Shown here: piece after piece, positions 50,326-59,165 of the stretch
How positions within the stretch are numbered: the stretch's first letter is position 1
Layout of the letters: the number at the start of each line of letters is the position of its first letter
Assembly (NCBI GenBank): GCA_907163375.1
Contig: CAJQUW010006858.1
Coordinates: 1-64,000, forward strand
DNA length: 64,000 bases
Reading direction: 5' to 3'
Source of the DNA: Prostheceraeus crozeri
Taxonomy: Eukaryota; Platyhelminthes; Polycladida; Euryleptidae
Program-made: the position numbers and the translations under genes
Notes under the pieces: model-generated
Databases searched by the model: none
Told to the model about the DNA's origin: nothing
Seen by the model: the letters and a program-made list of their open reading frames with translations, nothing else

Positions 50326-50333
50326 TATAAATA
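50326..50333 (+). promoter_or_regulatory. TATA box of the IAP-like gene
   Basis: TATAAATA, 28-35 bp before the ATGs at 50361/50364. The distance suits initiation near 50356, which argues against the earlier ATG at 50349. Confidence 0.55.
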
Positions 50334-50360
50334 TGAGATAGTTGTTTGATGACATACATA

Positions 50361-50859
50361 ATGATGACTAGTATCCCAACGTCCTGGGTTGTCGCAAGAG
50401 ACCTTGGATATTCGTTCAAAGCTATAGAAACTGTAACAAATCTCATTGAAAATATCAACGCTGGTGATTTAGTTGATCTACTAATGGATCTAGATGAGCA
50501 TGCTATGAATCATAATTTGGATCGTAGGTGGATAGGGGATTTCTCCATGCTACACTGCAATGATAGTGAAATTAGGAGGATGAAATTGGAACGATATGGA
50601 AAGAAGGAGACATTTGACAGTGATTTAATAAATAGTTCTCCCAATAAAATTGACTTCAGATGGAAATTAGAAGAAGAGACATTTAAATTATTATGTGAAC
50701 AGAACTGCGTTAAGTGTTTTAAACGGGAACGGTCCCTTCTCTTTTTACCATGTTCTCATAACGTTATGTGTTCTACATGTTATGTACCCTTTGAAACTAC
50801 ATCTTGTCCCCTTTGTGATCAAGAAATATTTTCAACAGTCACTGTATATATTGATATAT

Positions 50860-50912
<53 letters not shown>

Positions 50913-50966
50913 ATATATATAATATCACTCATATATATCATGATGAGTCATCATGCACGTCTGTAA
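50361..50966 (+). CDS. IAP-like UBA-RING ubiquitin ligase
   Basis: About 200 residues. The N-terminal part (VVARDLGYSFKAIETVTNLI, then GDLVDLLMDL) resembles a UBA domain with its GYS/GFS loop. The C-terminal part is a RING of the IAP type: CVKCFKRERSLLFLPCSHNV, MCSTC, then CPLCDQEI followed by V-x-V. UBA plus terminal RING is the tail of XIAP/cIAP proteins, which block cell death; no BIR domain is present. A (TA)n tract at 50862-50909 extends the frame past the natural end, so the last 30 residues are probably not original. RING-like genes of the first element are shorter relatives in function, if not in sequence. Confidence 0.65.
50862..50909. repeat. (TA)n microsatellite
   Basis: About 24 uninterrupted TA dinucleotides directly after the RING coding part. 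Confidence 0.95.
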
Positions 50967-50998
50967 TTGGTTACTATTGAGTCTTTGTGTGGCTTTTC

Positions 50999-51007
50999 TA
51001 TATAAGG
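50999..51007 (+). promoter_or_regulatory. TATATAAGG box
   Basis: Identical 9-mer to 52259-52267. GATGAGTCAT lies 48 bp upstream here and about 10 bp upstream of the other copy. Its gene is uncertain; 51431-51670 is a candidate. Confidence 0.4.
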
Positions 51008-51430
51008 AGGACATTGTACCGTTCTATTTCAAGCATAATTTGAGGCTAGTACAATGTCAATCAGCATGTCGTTCACTACCAACATTCCCATGTCGTTCAC
51101 TCCCAACACTACCATACCAGTATATTCTATTCTGCCGTAAATATAACTGGTTATAAAGTGGATTTGGTGGATTTGATGGAGGGAATAGTTAAGTATTTCC
51201 GCTGCGAAGAGGACGTTGTGGTGCAGAGAATGTTAATGAGAGTCGTGAACAACGCTCTTACACGAGTTGCAAGATTTTGACTCCATGAAGTATTTCGCCC
51301 ACTAGCTGAAACTGAGATTGTGCCGGAATACTCTCGCTGCTACTGCAGCAGTATCCAACGGAAACATAACACATGTCTCCATGACATTATCACCTCCAGC
51401 TACTTTGACGAGAAGGGTGAGAAATGTTAA

Positions 51431-51670
51431 TTGGACTTGTTCACTGAATCGCCATCAATAAGCATCAATGTGGCTGCTCAAGGACATTCTGAGGTGATCA
51501 GTTTGCGGGCATACTATGCCAATATACTAAAAACTTTCCATTCAAAGTCCTGCTGTATGTGCTGTCCTATTTCAAAGCATCTAATGAAAGACATTGAGCA
51601 GCTCATAACTGCTACCAATCAGACTCTAGCCGATGTGAGTGTATATCAGTTTCCATCTTCAACTTGTTAA
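51431..51670 (+). CDS. Unrecognised small frame
   Basis: 79 codons with a CCMCCPISKH cysteine cluster (near residue 42). It starts after the TATATAAGG box and ends before the basic-protein gene. Neither a match nor a clear start supports it. It may be a remnant of a longer gene in 51150-51670. Confidence 0.25.
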   Translation: MDLFTESPSISINVAAQGHSEVISLRAYYANILKTFHSKSCCMCCPISKHLMKDIEQLITATNQTLADVSVYQFPSSTC

Positions 51671-51804
51671 TTGTTTTGTGTAATTTTATAAGTACCAGCA
51701 ACAAACTCTGCGTGATATGTGAATGCTTGCAAGCTTTTGTGTATAATGTTGTAGGTACTAAGCAAAAATTGTAATTGTATTATCTATTTCCATATTAGAA
51801 TAAA

Positions 51805-52200
51805 ATGTCTGTAAAACGCAAGGCATCTTCTCGTCAATCGAAACGCTCCTTCAAACCTTCAAGTCAGTTTAAAAAGGCGTTGCGAAAGTTGAACAGGATG
51901 CATGATAATAAGTGTAAATTGATTCAAAATTCAAGTGATGATTTCATTCGTGATTTAGCTTTTGCAATACACAAATGTCTACCTGTTTACAAGCCTCTAT
52001 TGAATGCTGGCTCTTTGAATAGCATGAATAGCATAAAAAAGTTTTCAAATCTAAGGAGCAGTGATAAGGAAAGGCGAAACTTAATTCAGCGCGGTGGTAG
52101 TGGGTTTCTAAGTATGTTAAATGATATAGGAAACAGTATTAATGGTGTAACCAATAGTCCGCTTGGAAGGATTGCAGCAACTGCTGCAATGTTAATATAA
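51805..52200 (+). CDS. Basic virion protein, pX/membrane-active type (second element)
   Basis: 131 residues. A basic N-terminus (KRKASSRQSKRSFKPSSQFK) is followed by FKKALRKLNRMHDNKC, a helical middle, and RNLIQRGGSGFLSMLNDIGN. It parallels the 24171-24527 protein, including the Arg/Lys-rich start and the (Q)-R/K-GG-x-x-FLS hydrophobic end, but is diverged. It looks open from ATG to stop. A virion role is inferred from the relative. Confidence 0.55.
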   Translation: MSVKRKASSRQSKRSFKPSSQFKKALRKLNRMHDNKCKLIQNSSDDFIRDLAFAIHKCLPVYKPLLNAGSLNSMNSIKKFSNLRSSDKERRNLIQRGGSGFLSMLNDIGNSINGVTNSPLGRIAATAAMLI

Positions 52201-52258
52201 CGTTAACGAATCATAAAGTGACACGTCATCACTTTGATCGATGAGTCATATATAGGTG

Positions 52259-52267
52259 TATATAAGG
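52259..52267 (+). promoter_or_regulatory. TATATAAGG box before protein A
   Basis: 85 bp before the ATG at 52352, the same 9-mer as at 50999-51007, with GATGAGTCAT just upstream (AP-1/CRE-like). Confidence 0.5.
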
Positions 52268-52351
52268 AAGACGCTTTAATGATATTTCATCACTTTCAAG
52301 TGACAATTCATTTGCGCTGGTTGAAAGCTCCGAATTAGTACTTGTTGAAAC

Positions 52352-52936
52352 ATGACTCAGAAAATGTATACAATCAGAGAGGAAGGTGACGCTTTTGAGC
52401 AAGATCTCTCGAAGATTCGTCCGACACGAAAGGTTCAAGGGATTGGAAATGCATTCTACTATCAAACCTTGAATTATGGTGATGATGGCTTTTATCTTCA
52501 AGTTCCATTTTTCCACAGTAATGGCATGTCTACATCAGGGTATAGCAATATGAGACAAATGCGAGTGACTTTTCCAAAATGGCAACAGGTGACTATAAAA
52601 CTATAGACTCTTTCGCGAAAGAATGTGTTGAGCTGCCTGAAAGTGCTCCCACTCATTGGAGAAAGGCATTAGAGGAAGGAGTTGGTTACAAGGAATTGCC
52701 GGAATTCGATACTGTTTTTAAAATTATCGGATCATTTTCAAGCATTCGATCTCTTTGCAAACGCGATGAAATGTGAGGATCTCAAACGGGGTCGGTATAT
52801 GGGCTTAGTGCACGTTAACGGACTTTATATTGGCTCACATGGTTCGACTGGTAAAGTCGCATCTTTACAAATGAAGGTTCTTCAACTAGTCTATGAACCA
52901 CTACCAATTGATAAATGCTTAATTAACATTGATTAG
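52352..52936 (+). pseudogene. Conserved protein A, second element (broken)
   Basis: Recognised by the closing block HVNGLYIGSHGSTGKVASLQ and VYEPLP, matching VNGLYYGRHKDN..ASLSM..ILYIPKP in the first element. The N-terminal part (GNAFYYQTLNYGDDGFYLQV) is diverged. Broken, about two breaks. Confidence 0.55.
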
Positions 52937-53205
52937 ACTGCCTCAAGTGATGGGAAGGAAGAGAGCAAAAAGCGAGGGCGGAAATCTAAAGATTGGAATC
53001 TAAAATTGAAGTTGAAGCGCCAAGATGCTGACTTGAAAACTTTCTATAATCCTAATTTTGATGAGGAAACACATGTTTTAATTTGTAAATGCAAATTGAA
53101 AGTTTCTATTCTGAATGTAAATAAACGTGATCTGGAATATGTGTCTGTTTTTTGTTCTAGGCAAAATTAGCGGGATGATGAGTTTAATGTTAATGGAATT
53201 ATAAG

Positions 53206-53841
53206 ATGACAGATTTTCGTCTATTCACTGATCGCACAATGTGTGTCGCTGGACCAAGTCAGTCCGGTAAAACTACATTTGTAACTGAATTGCTACAATA
53301 TAGAAATGAAATGTTTAACAAGGAAATTAAGAGAGTCAAATGGTATTATGGAATATTTCAACCACAACTACATTCTGCAGTTCGCCAGAAAGGTTATGAG
53401 GTGAAGCAAGAGTTGCCATCAACTGAGGATATCAAAGCAGGTTACTTACTAGTATTAGATGATCTATTACGTGAAAGCAAATCTTCAAAGGATGTAACTG
53501 AAATGTTCATTCAAACTGCACATCATAGGGAAGCTTTTATTATCTACATCACCCAAAACATCTTCGATGGAGGGAAAGAGCAAAGAACTAGAAGTTTGAA
53601 TACACTTTGTTTGGCAATATTTAAAAATCCAAGAGATAGCAGTCAGATACATCATCTCAGTAGACAGATATTACCTCAACAACCTAAAGTACTTTCAAAA
53701 ATATATGAAGATGTAACAAAGAAACCACATGGCTATCTATTTATTGATCTAACCCAGGAATGTCCGGAACGACTTCGATTTCGAACAAATATCATACCTA
53801 ATTCCGCTGAACCAATGATAGTTTTCTCGGTTCACAGTTAG
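53206..53841 (+). CDS. A32-like DNA-packaging ATPase (second element)
   Basis: 211 residues with Walker A GPSQSGKT, Walker B YLLVLDDLL and FIIYITQNIFDGGKEQRTRS. ESKSSKDVTEMFIQTAHHRE and KKPHGYLFIDLTQECPERLR align with the first element's ATPase through the whole length. It is the best-kept gene of this element; the frame is open from ATG to stop. Confidence 0.9.
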   Translation: MTDFRLFTDRTMCVAGPSQSGKTTFVTELLQYRNEMFNKEIKRVKWYYGIFQPQLHSAVRQKGYEVKQELPSTEDIKAGYLLVLDDLLRESKSSKDVTEMFIQTAHHREAFIIYITQNIFDGGKEQRTRSLNTLCLAIFKNPRDSSQIHHLSRQILPQQPKVLSKIYEDVTKKPHGYLFIDLTQECPERLRFRTNIIPNSAEPMIVFSVHS

Positions 53842-53880
53842 TTTTAAGCAATGTACTTTGTTGCCTTATTATTTTCAAAC

Positions 53881-54525
53881 ATGTCGTATTCAAAGATGGT
53901 AGTCATTCCTCAAGAGGAGTATGTACAATTGACTACATTACAAAGTGCACAGGAAGTCAAAATATAGATCAACCTATTACGAATCAACTTAAGGAACTAA
54001 CACAAAAGGATATGGAAATTCAGAAGATTAAGGATCCCTATCGACGAATGCAGTTAGCAGCTGAAAACATTGATGAGAGGCAACATTCGTGACAAGTTGC
54101 GACGATTTTTAACCTTATCAACACCTCGACCATATCGTGTGCGCGCTGAGCGATTATTTGACTTCATTGAACCACATGTGAAGTTCAATGAGAGGGGAGA
54201 TAATAGATGAAACAACTGGTGATATTATTAGAAATAGTCACATAGATGACCTTCTACAGTATGCTGTCAGAGATGTAAGGCGAAAACTAGGTCACTACAA
54301 GGGTGGACATATTTTCAGAAAATTTTATCTGATCAAAATGTACCTCACAATATTATTGGAGGACCGACTGTGAATGAGTTGGATAAGGGTCACTTACAAG
54401 ATGGATCAAAAAGTAAAACACCCACGATGCCGGTCAAGCGAGAGCTTCATGATCCCGGTGATCTTCAACCAAAAAGAGCTACTAGGCGCTCAATGCGTGT
54501 TGTGAAGGAGTATAGTAAATATTAA
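53881..54525 (+). pseudogene. Conserved protein C, second element (broken)
   Basis: It starts MSYSKMVVIPQEEYVQLT, like the first element's protein C, and keeps VKFNERGEIIDE-type and HIDDLLQYAVRDVRRK blocks and a basic end. It sits in the same place, directly behind the ATPase. Broken, about three breaks. Confidence 0.6.
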
Positions 54526-55540
54526 GCAAATATGAATTAAGCCTTGATTCTCTCATATCATGTCGTTACAAAAATTTTGCTGCTGTTTGAAATCTGCGCT
54601 CGAAGGTAAAGGAGAAGGGGGCATAGAGGTTGATATGGATAGTGGAATATGCTTACCTCTTGAATTTTCAGAATCGCTCGAATCAGGAGACATATCATGC
54701 AAATATTGCTCTTCCAGAATATCATCTGTAGCCTCATCTAACTGGCTATCATGATCTTGATCTTGATCTGCATCATCAACGTGACTTTCGTCTTCAATTT
54801 CTCCATTGACACAGTCATTACTTTGCAGGATGTCTTCAAGCTCAATTTCTTCATCAACGTATTGAAACAGTTGTCTCACTGCTGCAACGGTAGCAGCACG
54901 GCGCGTTCGTTCAGTAATTTCTTACGTCTCATCTCTTGTTCCCACCTTATCACCCGACGATTAGATGGGAATTGTCCAATCAATTCCATTCGAGTCGTCA
55001 CGCGTAATAGGATAATGCATACACTGTTCGGTTTCAATCAATGTTGGTGACTGTATATCCACTTGTGCAGCGTGAGAGTGCACAGTCAGTGAAAGTGTAT
55101 CAAAGAGAAGTTACTATAGTGTATGCGTATTTGTCCAGTCGAAGCCGTTGAGTTATGCTAACACACGTGAACTCATTATTATTCTTGCATGTACTTATCT
55201 GTATGATTACTTAGAATGATTATTTTAGATAGTATTCATTTCTTAAGTGGACAATACTTGGCTATTTCGACATCAGTTATCGCCTTTTATGAATGCGTAT
55301 ACATGTTAATGCATATGGGGTGGAAAATACACCCCATCTGTAAGTTACCAATGTTTGTGTCATTAAAAAATATGGCCTACTTATGTGTGATCCAAATTAT
55401 GCACAGTAGTCAATGTTAATTGTGTAGTAAAGTCATGGAATATCATTCGCCAATACTTAATAGCCTTCCGATAATCCACGAATAAATTTGTAATGGGGTG
55501 GACAAACCACCCCAAACATAAACTAACCTTTAACCGTAAT
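54526..55540. other. Unassigned stretch inside the second element
   Basis: A minus frame (54879-54553) encodes a strongly acidic, Ser/Pro-rich segment (DDADQDQDHDSQLDEATDDI), preceded on the minus strand by an ERTRRAATVAAVRQLFQYVD stretch. It may be the tail of an inserted transposon gene, which I cannot name. 55216-55419 (+) is hydrophobic with no match. TGGGGTGG(A)AAA-type words occur twice near 55318 and 55497. Confidence 0.35.
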
Positions 55541-55650
55541 AGATATTTTATCTCGCTATGCTTGGGCACGTGCGCTGAAATATAAACGAGGACCAGAAGT
55601 TGAAGCGGCTTTTCAGAGCATTTTCGATGAGGGGCGTGTTCCGCAAAGAA
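55541..55650 (+). pseudogene. Integrase core remnant (second element)
   Basis: A short piece reading VIDILSRYAWARALKYKRGP and AAFQSIFDEGRVPQRIQT, homologous to the integrase core of the first element. Only this piece remains; broken. Confidence 0.7.
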
Positions 55651-55659
55651 TACAGACCT

Positions 55660-55977
55660 TTAGATTTTGGTGCAAATGTTGCAGCTGATGCGCTTCAAGG
55701 TGAGGATATTGGTGAATCTATGAAAATGCGCGCGCAGCAATCTGCTATAGACGCATTAGATGAGTTAACAAAGACGAGATGTACCGTTCGGAAGAAGCGT
55801 AGGAAGTCAAGACAAGTTGGATCCGGTCGAGTTACTAAGCAAAGACGCAGGAAAAGTAAAAAGCCGACTAGAGCAGCACGTTCTAAATCTAGACGTCGAG
55901 TGAAAACAAGAAAGCGCAAACGAAATTCCACAGCGACTAGAAACAAGTCAAAACGAAGGAAGACAACATATTTGTAG
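55660..55977 (+). pseudogene. Core-type basic protein (second element, partial)
   Basis: It begins inside a region like AVGFAGDVASDL of the first element (LDFGANVAADALQGEDIGES) and ends in a very basic tail (RRRVKTRKRKRNSTATRNKS). It lies directly before the capsid gene, as in the first element. Incomplete. Confidence 0.55.
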
Positions 55978-56118
55978 AGCTAATACGATGCAGAGTATCA
56001 ATTCGGTTTTGTGTTTCTTCGATTCTCCCCCTCATCAGACAGACATCATCTCAACAATTGTAGACATAGTCCTTACTTACTTTACTTTATCCTTTTAGCG
56101 TCTTCGTTTCCCCTATGA

Positions 56119-56988
56119 CTAGAGGGTTTGACGTTTGATCAACCGTCTCCAATGGTTTCGATCCTGGGCGTCCTCTTCTGTCGCACCAATCCTCGTCAGA
56201 TCATCTTTGACGTTTGCGAGCCAAGTCTTCTTCGGCCTTCCTCGAGGACGCGCTCCTTCCACCACGATGTCCAGTACACGACCAAGGGCTCCTTCTCCGT
56301 TTCTCCTCTTCACATGCCCGAACCACCTCAGTCTTTTCTCCGTGATCACTTCTTCCAACGGGCTAATGCCACACCGACATGCCACTTCACTGCTGGAGAT
56401 GTTATCAGCCAGTGATATGCCGCACATGTAGCGTAGCATTCTCCTGTCGCATGCCCGTAATTGATGTTGCAGTCTTTCTGTCAGATTCCAGGACTCCGCA
56501 CCGTAGAGCAACACAGATCTCACACAAGTGCTGTATACAGTGGCTCTGCACTTCAGCGGGATATGACAGTTGCGTAGAAGACTGGCAAGCTCTTTCCACT
56601 TCTTCCACGCTGATGCAACTCTTGCTTTAACAGCTCGCTCTGATCCGCCGTTGCATGCGAGGAAGTCGCCGAGGTAACAGAAATCGTACACTTCATCCAT
56701 TTCTTGGTCATCACTCTCATAATCGTCTTCATGAGCGCTGCTTAGCACAGTTGGGGAGCGAGACCATGTAGGACAGCGGAAATCGACCACGTAACAAATG
56801 CTTCTCAAGCCGCTGCAGCGCTTGTGGCACCACCTGTTGCATTGACCACAGAGGACCGAGTTGACGCCAACACTCCTTCCACACACACCGCAAGGATACC
56901 TGCCTCCGCGAATGGGTTCGCTGGGTTCCTTTCCGCTCACCATGTATTTGGTCTTCCCGATGTTGACTTTCATACCACACTTTTCCAA
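56119..56988 (-). CDS. LINE C-terminal part with zinc-finger insert
   Basis: 289-codon frame. It opens with MEKCGMKVNIGKTKYMVSG, the RT thumb, followed by YPCGVCGRSVGVNSVLCGQC and NRWCHKRCSGL, a PHD-like C4HC3-type cluster. Next comes the usual end of this LINE group: YDFCYLGDFLACNGGSERAV, IPLKCRATVYSTCVRSVLLY, GAESWNLTERLQHQLRACDR and RLRWFGHVKRR. A PHD-like finger inside the thumb is a recurring trait of some invertebrate elements of this group. Confidence 0.8.
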   Translation of the reverse strand: MEKCGMKVNIGKTKYMVSGKEPSEPIRGGRYPCGVCGRSVGVNSVLCGQCNRWCHKRCSGLRSICYVVDFRCPTWSRSPTVLSSAHEDDYESDDQEMDEVYDFCYLGDFLACNGGSERAVKARVASAWKKWKELASLLRNCHIPLKCRATVYSTCVRSVLLYGAESWNLTERLQHQLRACDRRMLRYMCGISLADNISSSEVACRCGISPLEEVITEKRLRWFGHVKRRNGEGALGRVLDIVVEGARPRGRPKKTWLANVKDDLTRIGATEEDAQDRNHWRRLIKRQTL

Positions 56989-57959
56989 TCTCTCCTTCCA
57001 GTGCCCAAACCTCTGACTTCCGTCTTGCTCTCACCAGTCAGAACCAGATCGTCGGCGTATAAGAGCTCCCAGACACCTCCGATCATGCAGTCTCTGGTTG
57101 CCTCCTCCATCACTAGGATGAAGAGAAGTTGGCTGAGAGCGGATCCTTGATGTAGTCCAACGTTGATCCCGAACTCGTCAGATACACCCCCTGCGACGTT
57201 GACTTGTGATTTCGAACCGACATACAGTGACATGACGACATCGATGAGTCGCTCCGGAACACCTTGACGGCGAAATGCCCATGCGACTGTACATCTGGGT
57301 ACCCGGTCGAAGGCCTTCTGCAGGTCGACGAAGATGTGATGGAGTCTCTTCTTCTTTTCCAAAAACTTTTCTTGCAGTCTCCTAACGATGAAGAGTGCGT
57401 CGTTGCAGGATTTTCCTGGACGATAGGCGAACTGCGTGTCCCCGATGCAGACCATTTTCCTCAGACGCTTATCCAGCATCTTCTCGAAGATCTTCATCCC
57501 GTGCTCCAGAAGACGTAGTCCTCTGTACTCGGTGCATTGGAGGGGATCGCCCTTTCCTTTGTACAGAGCGACCGTTAGGCTCTTCCTCCATTCTTGTGGA
57601 CAGACTCCAGTCTTCATGATGTCGTTGAAGATGGAGTGAAGCACCTTCACCGCTGGTTCACCTGCCAGCTTGTACATGTCGCCTGAGACTCTTGTCGGAC
57701 CAGGGGCCTTTCTGTTCTTGAGACTTCGGATAGCTGCTCTAACGTCTTCTAACGTGAAATCTTCGATTGGCCCTTCCACTGGTGTGGTGTCTTCCAACTC
57801 AGTTTCGTTCTCTTCGTTCGAAACTCTCTCAAAATGTTTCTTCCACACTTCTCTCACCTCGTCGACTTTCACATGCAGTGATCCGCTTTCATCTCTGATG
57901 TAATCTGTTCCCTCGATGTCCTTCGTGTCCTTCTTCATTTCAGCTGCTACTCGAAACAT
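56970..57959 (-). CDS. LINE reverse transcriptase domain
   Basis: 329-codon frame beginning MFRVAAEMKKDTKDIEGTDY. RT motifs: LKNRKAPGPTRVSGDMYKLA, PQEWRKSLTVALYKGKGDPL, YRGLRLLEHGMKIFEKMLDK, FAYRPGKSCNDALFIVRRLQ, HHIFVDLQKAFDRVPR, GLHQGSALSQLLFILVMEEA and LLYADDLVLTGES (catalytic YADD). The usual GSxxSPLLF is altered to SALSQLLF. A frameshift near 56980 separates it from the C-terminal frame, so the polyprotein is interrupted twice in all. Confidence 0.88.
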   Translation of the reverse strand: MFRVAAEMKKDTKDIEGTDYIRDESGSLHVKVDEVREVWKKHFERVSNEENETELEDTTPVEGPIEDFTLEDVRAAIRSLKNRKAPGPTRVSGDMYKLAGEPAVKVLHSIFNDIMKTGVCPQEWRKSLTVALYKGKGDPLQCTEYRGLRLLEHGMKIFEKMLDKRLRKMVCIGDTQFAYRPGKSCNDALFIVRRLQEKFLEKKKRLHHIFVDLQKAFDRVPRCTVAWAFRRQGVPERLIDVVMSLYVGSKSQVNVAGGVSDEFGINVGLHQGSALSQLLFILVMEEATRDCMIGGVWELLYADDLVLTGESKTEVRGLGTGRRDWKSVV

Positions 57960-58004
57960 CTTGTTCCTACCTTCCGGTGTAGATAGGTCCGCGCTCCACG
58001 ACTC

Positions 58005-59165
58005 TCAGGATTTCCGCTGCGCAACAGCAACACAGCGCTTCGCTTCCCGCTTCTTGTGGCGATAGTCTGCCCTATCTGCATCACAACCTGATTTCTGCCA
58101 CTTTTTGTAAGCAGCCTTTTTGTCCTTAATACTCTGTTGCACTGACTCATTCCACCACCAGGTCTCTCTTTCTCTCCCTCTGTAGCCTTTCGTTACACCA
58201 GAAACTTCCTCACCGGCCTTTGTGATGCTCGTGACAAGGTTGGAGTAACCGCTTTCTTCGCCTTCTTGGCCTTCCATATTTCTCGTGAGTGCTTCTTCGA
58301 ATTCCTTTCTTTTCTCTTCGTTCTTCAGTTTCCATATTTTGATTCTTTCAGCATAAGTCTTTTTCCTTCTTGTACAATCTTTCAGTTCTATGTCCGCTCT
58401 CGTCAGTCTGTGCTGGGTTAGACATTCTTCACCAGGAATAGACGTGCAATCCAGAACTCTGGCTCCAGACATTTTCCTCATCATGAGTAAATCGATCTGT
58501 GTTTCTGCACCACCGTCCTTGTAGGTAATCAGTTTTTCTCTGTCTTTCCTGAACATAGTATTAAGGATTTTCAAGCTGTGGTTCTTGCACACGTTCAGCA
58601 CCATTTCGCCTTCTGCGTTGCGGTTTCCGAATCCATAGAGGCCGAGCACCTCCTCGTAGCCGGCGATGTCGGTACCAATGTGAGCGTTGACATCTCCACC
58701 TACGAAAAGACCATCACCAGAAGGTATGCTGCCGATCTTCTCCTCAACCGTCTCCCAGAAAGCTTCCTTCTCGTCAAGCGGCCTGCCGATCTGTGGCGCG
58801 TAGAAAGAGAATACATGCCATACTGCATCGGCCAGAACAAGTTTCAGACTCATGAGCCTGTCACTGTGTCGGTTCACCTCGATGACTCTGTCTGCCAGCT
58901 CATGCCTTGCCATTATGCCTACACCATTCGAACTGTGTCCATTTCCCACATACCAAAGCTTGTACTTCTGATCCCCGCTACCTAAAGTAGTGCAGCCTTC
59001 GTTTCTGTACCTCACCTCCTGCAAACAACATATGTCAACCTTCCTTCTTGCGAGCATGTCCACGACGTCTCTGCTTCTTCCCCGTAAAGTGCCAACATTG
59101 GCCGTAGCCACTTTCAGTCTTTGAGTGGATTTATAATTATTACCAGATCTGGTGATTCTTCGCAC
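58005..59165 (-). CDS. LINE APE-type endonuclease domain
   Basis: 386-codon frame. It nicks the target DNA to prime reverse transcription. KVATANVGTLRGRS (Asn of motif I), DICCLQEVRYRNEG (catalytic Glu), VFSFYAPQIGRP (Tyr), GLFVGGDVNAHIGTD (Asp, Asn) and QIDLLMMRK followed by ECLTQHRLTRADI (D and terminal H region) cover the usual motifs; the final SDH is changed to TQHR. A helical linker (KRKEFEEALTRNMEGQ, YKKWQKSGCDADRADY) follows. The frame ends at 58005 just short of the RT frame, so one frameshift separates them. Confidence 0.85.
   Translation of the reverse strand: MRRITRSGNNYKSTQRLKVATANVGTLRGRSRDVVDMLARRKVDICCLQEVRYRNEGCTTLGSGDQKYKLWYVGNGHSSNGVGIMARHELADRVIEVNRHSDRLMSLKLVLADAVWHVFSFYAPQIGRPLDEKEAFWETVEEKIGSIPSGDGLFVGGDVNAHIGTDIAGYEEVLGLYGFGNRNAEGEMVLNVCKNHSLKILNTMFRKDREKLITYKDGGAETQIDLLMMRKMSGARVLDCTSIPGEECLTQHRLTRADIELKDCTRRKKTYAERIKIWKLKNEEKRKEFEEALTRNMEGQEGEESGYSNLVTSITKAGEEVSGVTKGYRGRERETWWWNESVQQSIKDKKAAYKKWQKSGCDADRADYRHKKREAKRCVAVAQRKS

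Noticed and set aside
56128-58985. Plus-strand frames of 66-135 codons opposite the LINE
   Set aside because: They are antisense shadows of the GC-richer LINE coding sequence.
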